A DNA stretch of 64,000 bases from Anthonomus grandis grandis (lineage: Eukaryota; Arthropoda; Insecta; Coleoptera; Curculionidae). Below the pieces are notes generated by a model. That model was not told where the DNA came from, ran no database searches, and saw only the letters and a program-made list of their open reading frames with translations. Both the position numbers and the translations under genes were made by a program. Positions 55,901 through 64,000 of this stretch are shown in pieces. Positions within the stretch are counted from its first letter, which is position 1. Each line of letters starts with the position of its first letter. The stretch is from the NCBI RefSeq assembly GCF_022605725.1, contig NC_065548.1, positions 12,867,644 through 12,931,643 on the forward strand. The letters are read 5' to 3'.

Positions 55901-57170
55901 CAATCAAATTTTATCCAAATTATTTTCTACAACTTATTGTGTTCTTGTTTGTTTGTTATTGTGTTTTGACGTATCTAGGAAATAGGTTCTCATTTTTTTT
56001 AAACCTTGTATACTGTTATTTAAAGCAGCTTGTAGATTTCTATCTTCAGCTTTTTTTCTAAAATTCTAAATGATGGCCTCCTCAGATAAAGTACTTAGTC
56101 TAGCATAATCAAGAAGTTCGCTCTTTGGTAAGAAAAAAGTCTCAGTGCTTATCGTACCTATTCTTAAAACGTTTACATGCAAAGATTGAGGTCTTGTTTA
56201 GAATATCAAAATCTAGTAACAGATCCAATGGTTGTTCTTCCAAAACTAAGAAACTGGTGGTTAAATAAACTTTTTTCACCTAGATTCCTTTCAATATTCC
56301 TTTGTACTTCCACACCTTTTACCTTTCCAGCCTATCTAATAATAGCTTTTTGTGTACCAGAATGAATAAAGGTTTTGACACAAAACCCGTTTACTTTGCA
56401 GTTAATATAAAGTATAACCTCTGTTACACAACACTCAGGATCATATTCCATAGCAAATTCTATATTTGCCTCAATATTTTTTTTTCTGATTTCTTTGGCT
56501 CAGTCTCCACACCTCAGTGTCTACATTTATTATTCTTAGTCTTTGTTGCTTCCTGTGCTACTTTTACTTGAACTTTGTTTCCTCAGTACTGAGGGAAAGG
56601 TATCAATACTCCCACTTAGCAGAGCATAATCTAATCTATGATAGTTATGTTTCAATAAAGCTAACTCGTCAGACAGCATTATGCTTACTTGGTCTATTAG
56701 TTGCATTCGTGGATTTCATGCTATGTGAGACTTAAATACTAAGTCAAAGCTGAAAACTGAAATTTAAGTATAGTTAATTGAGAGGATGAAATTACATTTT
56801 TCAAGACAGTGAGGGTATTTAGGTGGAATTGAAATGCTTTAAATCATAATCCTAACAAATACCATTTAATGCATAACCAAAATGAACATGATAATTCTTT
56901 TATTATAAATTTTTTAAATTTATATCCAAATTAGGATTTTGCTGGGTAAACAGGCCTTTTTGTTAGCTTTTATTTATAGTAGATGCGAATCTAATATGGA
57001 GAGTCAATGGGCTGTTATTGCTTTTACCAAAATTTTTCCTTTTTTCTTCTTATTCATGTGCTTCTTTCATACTCATTTTGCTTTTGGAAACTGCTTGAAA
57101 AGATCAGAAGCCTTAAATGATCTAAAGTGGAATTATTTTCTTCCAGTTTCTAAAGCTAAAAATTCCTAAT
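55900..57170. other. Moderately complex stretch, no gene recognised
   Basis: Several short plus frames (56177-56365, 56302-56571, 56517-56735, 56939-57169) overlap each other without domains. 'gcataaccaaaatg' near 56872 is one more copy of the dispersed word. LINE 5' sequence continuing from the RT remnant at 55250-55900 is possible but could not be shown. Confidence 0.35.
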
Positions 57171-57174
57171 AGAG

Positions 57175-57870
57175 TTTTTTCTCACAATTTATTCTTAACG
57201 TTTTAAAACTTCATACATTGGACCTCTTTTATTTTATTAAAAACTGACTTTGGAAAATAATGTACATGTTTTAATTTTAAATCAAAATTGAATTTTTGAT
57301 ATTGAGGTATTTTAAATACCCCACATTAAAATTCGAGAAAATAAGACAACGTTTTGTATGTCAGTGTAATAATTTTTAATTAAAATCAGCTAAGCGCTTT
57401 CGCTCTGTTGGACCATCTTCAGAGCCGCTCTATTAAATAGTTAACAGAAAAAGACACTAATTAACAAGAAATATAAAATGCTTAACATAGACCAATGTAT
57501 AAACAATGGTTCAAAACAAAAAAAAAACTAACACACATATTTAAAATCAATTTAAATCTAAAAATAAGACGGACGTTAACAAGTTACAAGTGGTTACCTG
57601 CTAGACAACATAAAAAATACTTTAATATTATCTACCAATACCTCTGCGACTTGTTAACATTATATATTCAGTTTTTAAATAGGTTTTTCTTTTGTATAAT
57701 GCATAACTAAAATGGGTATGACACAGAATTTATATAATTAAGAGAGACTAACTAATATTTTTCATAGAAATGTTGCTGCTACTCAGTAACAATGGTAAAT
57801 AGTGAATATATATTAACTTTGGCACGTAGCTACAAAGCTAGCTTTAATTCCAAATTTAATTTATTATCTA
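57175..57870. repeat. Direct duplication, copy 1
   Basis: Collinear with 58600-59645: 'tttctcacaatttattctta', TTGGACCTCTTTTATTTT, GACAACGTTTTGTAT, GTGTAATAATTTTTAATTAAAATCAG, GTTGGACCATCTTCAG, GTATAATGCATAACTAAAATGG and TTGCTGCTACTCA..GTAACAA. A hammerhead-like motif is included at 57397-57423 (minus strand). Confidence 0.8.
57397..57423 (-). ncRNA. Degenerate hammerhead-like motif, Penelope type
   Basis: On the minus strand CTGAAGA (57422-57416) is followed by TGGTCC, AACA, GAGC and GAAA (57401-57398). CUGANGA and GAAA are the two core segments of the hammerhead ribozyme. The stem between them no longer pairs well, and no clear UH cleavage site with a flanking stem I follows, so activity is unlikely. 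Confidence 0.4.
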
Positions 57871-58595
57871 TATATATAACATTTTTCAAAATTTTTAGAA
57901 AAATTACATGGGAAGCTACAGAATAAGATATAGGTTATGTATCTTTTTCTTAACTCTTAAATATATACAGAGCACCTGATTAATTAATCTTTTTATAAAT
58001 TAATAAAACAACCAATCCGAGGACTGCACAAACCACAATTGAACGACTTAATCAATATTAAGTCCATCATTTTATATTGAAAATTTTATCTTAAATACTT
58101 TAATCATTTTCAAGGAGCATGGAGCAAATTTACTGCTAATATCTACCTAAAAATTGAAATAAGAAACTTCAAAAGCAATTGTGTGAAGGATATATGTATA
58201 AAGCTAAGGAGATTTTTAATGAGCAAATATTTATTAAATCCTAAACATATTTATTAATGATTAAGCATTTTTAAAATTTGAATAAATTAATATAAAAGCA
58301 AAAACACATTTATAATATGTTAAATAAATATAAATGAATGTGATAACTTTTTTATTATTGAGTTCGTAAAACTTTATCCAAGCTAGAGTGTTATTATTTA
58401 TTCAGGTCTTCAAGATTTTATTTATATTAAAGGAAAAAACTAAGATGGAAATTTAAAGAACTGTTATTGTTTAATTCCAAAATTGTTTTTCTTTTCCATA
58501 TACCTCATTCATTTTAATTTTAAAAGATCAGATACCTATCGCGGATTTATATCCTTTAAGTTTTTAAGTCAAGGCATTTTTAATATATCTTTTTC
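57871..58595. other. AT-rich stretch inside the duplicated region
   Basis: No gene was recognised. Some of it probably belongs to the duplicated unit, but matching is too weak to state. Confidence 0.35.
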
Positions 58596-58599
58596 CCAC

Positions 58600-59645
58600 A
58601 ATTTATCCTTGGAGTTATAGAATCTTAAGCATTTGACCTCTCTTTTTTTCAAATTTTATTAAAAATTGTCTATAAAAAATAGTGGAAGTGCCTTAATTTT
58701 AATTTGATTTTTTTTAATTAAATTTTTGATAGTTATTTTGAATGACTTACATTAAAATTAGATAACATACGACAACGTTTTGTATATCGGTGTAATAATT
58801 TTTAATTAAAATCAGTTAAGCGCTTTGTTGGACCATCTTCAGGGCCACTTTGCCAAAAGGTTACCATAAAAATACACTACATAACAAAAAACGCAAAATA
58901 CATGACATGAACTGATTGATGTACAAACAAAGGAAAACTGCCGGCACTTTTCCTCATTGGGTAAAATTAGCTTTGAATAAAAACACTACCAATGTTTTCT
59001 AAAGTATTTAACATTGGTGTATGAACAAGGCTTCTATAGTATTTCTACATTATAAAACTAATAAGTGAATGTTAATAATTCACTTTTTTTTATCAAGGCA
59101 CTACCCAGGGCAGTGGTAAGTAACTTAGCTAGTGAGATATTAAATGATTTTCGTACCTTGTACATTTTGCTGACAACTCCAACCTTTTGACAATAGCAGC
59201 TTCTCTCTTAGAACTGCTTGGTATCTCTTCGGAGAGAAGAAAAACAGCATAGGATTGGTTTTAAAAAAATAAATTAGTTAAGAACCATCACAAGATCAAT
59301 TATGACTGTTTTCATACGAAACAAAAAGCACATAAATTCCTGATAAACTTTTAATGTTTCACATAGAAATTGACAAGTAGTTGTAAGTAGACAAAATAAA
59401 AGACAAAAACACTAATATTGTCTAACAATATCTCTTTGACTTGGTTAACCTTTTATTTTCAGTTTCTAAATAAGGTTTGTATAATGCATAACCAAAATGG
59501 ATACTTTACATATTTTTATATAATCTAGAGACTAAAGTTAGTATATTTAATGCAAATATTGCTACCACTCATGGTAACAAAGGCCATCATTTCGGCACCT
59601 ACTTAAGAAGCTGTTTTTACATCCGAACTTAATCCAAGTTAGTTC
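58600..59645. repeat. Direct duplication, copy 2
   Basis: It is the second copy of the unit at 57175-57870, about 1.4 kb downstream, expanded by about 340 bases in its middle. The hammerhead-like motif recurs at 58818-58842, but six bases including part of GAAA are missing, so it is more decayed than in copy 1. Confidence 0.8.
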
Positions 59646-59794
59646 AACATTTAAAAAAAATACTCTGGAAGCTCTAAAATATATAGGTCAAACGAATAAA
59701 TCAATTTTTTTTCCATCCCTTTAAAATACCAGCTATGATAACAAACCATTTTAAAGCGTCAAAAGCCCTCATAATAAATCAGATGAGGAGATTC

Positions 59795-60150
59795 CTCGTA
59801 GCCAAATAGCAGCTGATGTGTCACTATTTCACGTAGACAGAGTCATCTGTCAGTCTCGCTACACACTCGGTTTACCGGTGATTTTTCTCCATTTTTCCTT
59901 TTTTTTACCCCGCGCAACCGAGATATACGAGAGGTGTTTTAGGGTGTATCTATTATATCCTACAGGTCGGAGGCCTTTACTAAACGTTTTTATAGGTCCG
60001 TTAAAGTTTATCCCTTCCTATGCCGGGCTGTCGCTTCTTCTAGATGGCCATATTGGAAGCTTAGACGTCTGAAAGCTTTTATATTGCTTGTTCGGAGTTT
60101 TATTGGTTCATATGTCTATAAAAGCCATTTTTGGTATTAGGAAAATTTCC
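59795..60150 (+). promoter_or_regulatory. GC-richer island ending in a TATA box, candidate promoter or enhancer
   Basis: The island holds GCAGCTGATGTGTCAC, CTCGGTTTACCGGTGA, CCCCGCGCAACCGAG and GTCGGAGGCCTTTAC, and ends with GTCTATAAAAGCC (TATAAAAG at about 60115-60122), a strong match to a TATA box. A frame at 59818-60072 is open but shows no domain. A transcription start about 30 bases downstream of the TATA box would fall near 60150; no coding exon was recognised after it. Confidence 0.35.
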
Positions 60151-61500
60151 AGTAGGACTTTGTTAATTATTTTTGCTTGAGAATATTTCAATTACTAATT
60201 AAATCGTTTTAATCATATTTTTATTTGGTATTATTCATTTAAAATGAGCGACCTTAAATTGAACGCATCAAAAATATTTTTAAATAAAATAAAGGCGAGT
60301 GCTTGATTTCCTTTTTTTTATTTTCACGTCAAGATGCGAAAGTATTTATAAACTCGAGGGATCAAAGCGAACATCAACAAAAAACGTATCTGTATTCTTT
60401 GCCAGTTTGGCCTTTTGTTAGAGTAATTTATGAAATTTTTGAGCTCTTTTTAACTTTTGCAACCGTTTAAGGGGCGTTTTAAGGGATTTTTGTGCATAAG
60501 TTATTTTAAAGGGGCAGTTGAGTTTTTATCATAAAATTAAATTTATATCGTTTATGTTATTAGGAATTATAACGAATAATCCTTAAAAGTAAATAGTTTA
60601 TTTGACAGTATAATTTAATTGTATTTCAGTTTTTAATTTCTTGAAATTATGTTCAACCTTTTAAAAGATTATCATTTTAAAAGGTTTACCATATCCATGT
60701 TAGTTATGCATCGTAAAGTCACTGCTATAGTGTTTAAAGCATATTTTCTTAATTTTCAAAAAATAACTTTACGAATAAAACTTAATTAAATTAAACTAAA
60801 CTTTAACAAATTAAAAACTCGAGTAATAAATCTAAGTAATCTAAAATAAGAATTGAAGTTAGGAGACTTGATTTAAAAAATGTTTAATTTTATGTAAAAA
60901 TAATAAGTTCTCTAAATATTTTATTTTTAGTTTCAAAGTTTTAATTTCCTCTTTTTCATTAATTTAAATTTGTTTAGTTGAATTTATTTGAAAAAAAAGT
61001 GAACGTTTAAAAAAATAACATAGTAAAAGAAAAATACAAAGCTAGTAAAAAATAAAATATAATTTTGTTCTTTACATAATTTTTTACAAGATTATTTTTG
61101 AAAAACTTAGCGAAAATAAGTAAAAGAATAACATAGTTTTGATATAGTTTCTTTTATTCTTTTACTTACTTATATGCTTACTTCTATTTTCAATTAATTT
61201 ATTCCATATTTGTATGTCAATTAAAAATTTCCTATTAAAAAAATAATAGGTTTTTTAGCAATTTTGCAGTTTCTTATTTGTTTTTACCCGTTTATATGAT
61301 TTTTTATACTTATAATTTTTATCGGAATTTAGCTTTTTAAGCAGGGTTTAATTATATGTTTTATGTTTTAATTTCTTTAACCTCGTTTTATACATCTTTT
61401 TTAAAGTTTTATTCTTACAATTTTATAAAGTTGAAGAAGTAGTCCATACTTGCAGTGGAGTTAATAAGTCAAAGGGTAACTAAAATTGTTTCTGTCATCC
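60151..61500. other. Low-complexity AT-rich stretch
   Basis: No gene was seen. The segment 60970-61070 (GTTTAAAAAAATAAC, AGTAAAAGAAAAA, AAAGCTAGTAAAAAA) recurs at 62040-62115 in the same orientation. One more 'ttagttatgcat' word lies near 60700. Confidence 0.45.
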
Positions 61501-61525
61501 TCCGCTAAATTTATTTAAAAATCAT

Positions 61526-61572
61526 CTATCCTACATGTTTCGGACATATAAGATGTCCATCTTCAGGGATCT
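61526..61572 (-). ncRNA. Hammerhead-like ribozyme candidate, small Penelope type
   Basis: On the minus strand the order is ATCC (stem I, 5' strand), CTGAAGA (61566-61560), a 6-bp hairpin GGACAT/ATGTCC (61558-61553 with 61547-61542), GAAA (61541-61538), CATG, UA and then GGAT (stem I, 3' strand, 61531-61528). All core segments CUGANGA, GAAA and a GUA cleavage triplet are present. Stem III is almost absent, as in the small variants described from Penelope-like retrotransposons, which act as dimers. Stem I has only 4 pairs. This is the best preserved of the hammerhead-like sites in the window. Confidence 0.6.
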
Positions 61573-61650
61573 ATAAAGAACCGAGGAAACTTATAAGCTA
61601 AGGATAAAAAGTGTTGAAATAAAAGGTATTAAAATTAACTTACATACAAT

Positions 61651-61738
61651 GAGGGTTTTCGTCACAACATATACCAACATTTTGACCTTGCCAGTAGCAC
61701 GACAGCTGATTATACTTATATGTTGTGATGAAAACCTC
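61651..61738. repeat. Inverted repeat, 22-base arms
   Basis: GAGGGTTTTCGTCACAACATATA (61651-61673, given here by its ends GAGGGTTTTC and CACAACATATA) faces TATATGTTGTGATGAAAACCTC (61717-61738; ends TATATGTTGTG and AAAACCTC) across 43 bases. The arms differ by one substitution and one indel. It lies about 80 bases from the hammerhead-like site, as might be expected of a retroelement terminus. Confidence 0.75.
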
Positions 61739-61744
61739 AAACAT

Positions 61745-63000
61745 ACTCGTAGGCTTTATGCGGAACTAGTATAAGGTTTTTTTTTGTGTATATTTTTTTT
61801 CTAATTATTTATAATTTTTTATTAAAGTTACGATTGTTTCTACTGTTTTATATTCTTTTGTTTTAGGATTTTAAATGCCCTGCTAATATTTCTGCATGCA
61901 GGTACTAGCTTAATTAAAAATTAAAAAAAAATTACTGTAAATTTTTTTTAAACTTGCAAATAATTACTCAATAACTTTTTAATTCTTTACTTCTTACAAA
62001 TTTATCTTTTTTTTTAATTTAATTCTGCTGAGTTAAATTTATTTGAAAGGAAAGCAAAAGTTTAAAAAAATAACTAAGTAAAAGAAAAATTCAAAGCTAG
62101 TAAAAAAGAAAATATTAATTACGGTATAGAAAGCATCAAAAACAAGTTAATAATGACGTGCTTGTTGCTAATTTCAATAAAAATTACTCTCTATAAATAA
62201 CAGTTTTTCCTTTAAATAATTATTTTTTTTATATTTATTATTTTAACAAACTTTAAAGCTGTCCTATAAAAAATATTTTTAAAGTATCCTTCAAAAATTA
62301 GTTTAAAAACAAAAAGGTAAAGAAAAAAAATTAAAGAAAAAGAGAAATTCAAGAAGAAATAGAAAATATTAAAAAGTTGTCCTATTAAAATAATTTTTAT
62401 GAACCCTTCAAAAATTAACTTAAAAAAAGAAAAGTAAAAAATACTTAAAAATGCAGAAGTAAAAAGTATTAAAAAGTTAATCGGAAATGATTTGTAAGGT
62501 TTTTCTAATTAGAAATAAGCTCTTAAAATTTATTAATTTTGTTATGTAGAATTATTGGCAACTTTTTCTATATTTAATGTTTTTAATTTAATATTTTAAC
62601 AAAAATTCAAAGCTCTTCAGTAAAACATATTTTCAAAAATTCTCCAAAAATTAATTAAAAAATAAAGAGGTAAATTAATGGTAAAAACGGCTGAGAGAAA
62701 TGAAAAAAAAGATTCCAGATATAAAAGGGTTATTCAAAAATTATTTGTAAAAAAAATTAGTTTTATTAATTTTATTGAATTTTTAAATTAGAATTACAGC
62801 AACTTTTTTAATTTTAAATAAATAATTATTTCAACAAATTTCAACCCTCAAAAAAAATATTTTCAAAATATTATCTGAGAATTAGTTTCAAAAAAGAAAA
62901 GGTAGAATAATGGTGAAAAAGACTAAACAAAAGAAAAAAAGGATTAAAAAATAATTAAGAATTATTAAAAAAATATTTGTAAAATTTTTTTTTTTTTTTA
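61745..63000. repeat. Decayed repeats in AT-rich DNA, about 240-bp period in part
   Basis: The phrase 'ttaacaaa..tt(c/t)aaagct(c/g)' with 'caaaaattagttt..aaaa..aggta' recurs near 62245, 62600 and 62840, and a shortened version occurs near 62380. Each is preceded by '(a/t)gaattattggcaactttttt'-like text. The period is about 240 for the last two units and longer for the first. Low complexity makes exact limits uncertain. Confidence 0.55.
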
Positions 63001-63590
63001 ATTTACGCAAGTCACTGAAATCTGAAAACACGAGAATGTAAAACAGTAAAAAAACATAATTTAAAAAAAAACTATGCATAGTTAGAAGAAAATTATATAA
63101 AATCCTAAAACTAAATCCTATAAAGAATAAAACTTATACTGCACGAATAATGTAAAACAAAATTATAAAATTGTAAGAATAAAACAAAGTTAAATAACTT
63201 AAAACATTAAACTACGCATTTATTAAGCCCTGCTTGAAATGTTAATACTTAGATAAAATTTATAAGTGTAAAATAATACATACACGGGATAAACAAAAAA
63301 TAAATTGCAAAAATCTAAAAAATCCTTTAATTTTATTTATATTAAATTATTATTGACAATATTTGTAATTGACATATAAATATAGAAAAAATTAATTAAG
63401 GGTAGTTAAAGACAAAGTCAAAGATAGCTCTATTATCATAACATACTTACTAACAAAGCCATTAGGTAACATAAAAATTTAAATGTAAATATAAAATATA
63501 AGCAATAGGAACAAAGAAATATAAAAAATTTGACAAATAAAATACTAGCAAACATATTAAAAACAATTATAATTTAAAATTATTTGCACT
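63001..63590. other. Low-complexity AT-rich stretch
   Basis: No gene or clear repeat was identified. Confidence 0.45.
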
Positions 63591-63599
63591 ATCTCTATT

Positions 63600-64000
63600 A
63601 TCACTCTACATCCAGGCAAGAGGCTTTACTGCAAACACAGGAGGATCTGTACTACGAATTTTAAAGTAATATCAATCGCTAGGCCCAAAAATTTATTATA
63701 CTGTTGGATAGAAGAACAGGGTCCATAAGAATATTATTAATGAAACATTTAAAACTAATAATATTAGTTTTAGAAACACTAAACCTTAAAAAATTTGAGT
63801 CACATCAGGTTTTAACTTTATAAAGACCGGCAGTTATTTTTTGCTTAATTTAGACGGATCTGCATCATACCACAAAATAGTTGTATAGTCTGCAAATACA
63901 GTAAACTTTTTAAATAAAATTTAGGAGAGGTCGTTGACATAAAGAAGAAACTGAATTCTGGAGAACACCAGTCCCTGGACTCGGCCAGGCAGATAGAACA
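63600..64000 (-). pseudogene. Decayed jockey-type LINE reverse transcriptase, cut by the window end
   Basis: The minus strand from the window edge reads into LYVNDLS (about 63945-63925), the usual YxNDL string after motif B, and FADYTTILW (about 63900-63870), which is motif C with the second aspartate replaced by Y. Text to about 63720 resembles the following palm/thumb region (SKTNIISFK-like). The loss of the aspartate and the stops show it is inactive. More of the element probably lies beyond 64000. Confidence 0.75.

Noticed and set aside
63001..63079. 63-codon minus frame rich in F and L (62888-63079) as a membrane protein
   Set aside because: It is the translation of poly-A/T low-complexity DNA.
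1..64000. Prokaryotic signals (ribosome binding sites, operons, rho-independent terminators)
   Set aside because: Composition, transposon types and gene structure are those of an insect nuclear genome.

Overview
This window looks like nuclear DNA of an insect, most likely a beetle; the order is an inference. It is very AT-rich, has no compact operon-like gene layout, and its protein-coding matter is almost entirely transposons of types common in insects: BEL/Pao, Tc1/mariner, piggyBac, RTE-, jockey- and I-type LINEs, and traces that resemble Penelope-like elements. I found no complete host gene. Short, less AT-rich islands stand out at about 5.75-6.0, 14.65-14.95, 18.5-19.2, 21.5-21.85, 26.1-26.35, 36.45-36.7, 38.6-39.2, 54.36-54.85 and 59.8-60.15 kb. 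They look more like conserved non-coding or regulatory DNA, or isolated exons, than like transposons, which fits a gene desert or a very large intron.

Layout, left half: 1-8.9 kb is AT-rich DNA with a decayed LINE trace, a 165-bp tandem array (3.43-4.02 kb) and a pair of C-rich/G-rich tracts (7.84 and 8.10 kb). From 8.95 to 13.56 kb lie three decayed LINE copies (two RTE-type, one endonuclease-RT type). At 15.66-17.81 kb is a long-TIR DNA transposon that carries a head-to-head pair of hammerhead-ribozyme-like sequences. At 23.2-23.8 kb is a jockey RT remnant on the minus strand. At 24.27-25.3 kb is a 180-bp tandem array with an alternating (dimeric) pattern. At 26.79-27.58 kb is the 3' end of a piggyBac-like element. 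At 27.88-28.81 kb is an unclassified TIR element, followed by a jockey RT remnant.

Right half: 29.985-33.437 kb is a mariner-superfamily element with about 400-bp inverted ends and a dead transposase, itself interrupted at 31.603-32.505 kb by another TIR element beginning GGGCCC. At 34.584-36.124 kb is a complete Tc1 element with IR/DR ends and a DD34E transposase broken by one frameshift. Between 38 and 54.4 kb is a decayed long-period repeat domain. A 5'-truncated I-type LINE inserted into it (40.65-42.04 plus 49.83-49.93 kb), and then a BEL/Pao LTR retrotransposon (42.044-49.832 kb) inserted into the 3' UTR of that LINE. The BEL element is the only one that looks potentially competent: two 933-bp LTRs with no difference seen by eye, a 5-bp target duplication, a tRNA-Tyr-type primer site, a purine tract and one open 1815-codon gag-pol frame. 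From 54.4 kb on there are LINE remnants, a 1.4-kb direct duplication, more hammerhead-like motifs, and low-complexity AT-rich repeats to the end.

The transposons do not form a pathway. The value of the window is as a layered insertion history, plus several non-coding structures (hammerhead-like motifs, G4-prone tracts, palindromic E-box modules, nucleosome-length tandem arrays) that deserve a second look.
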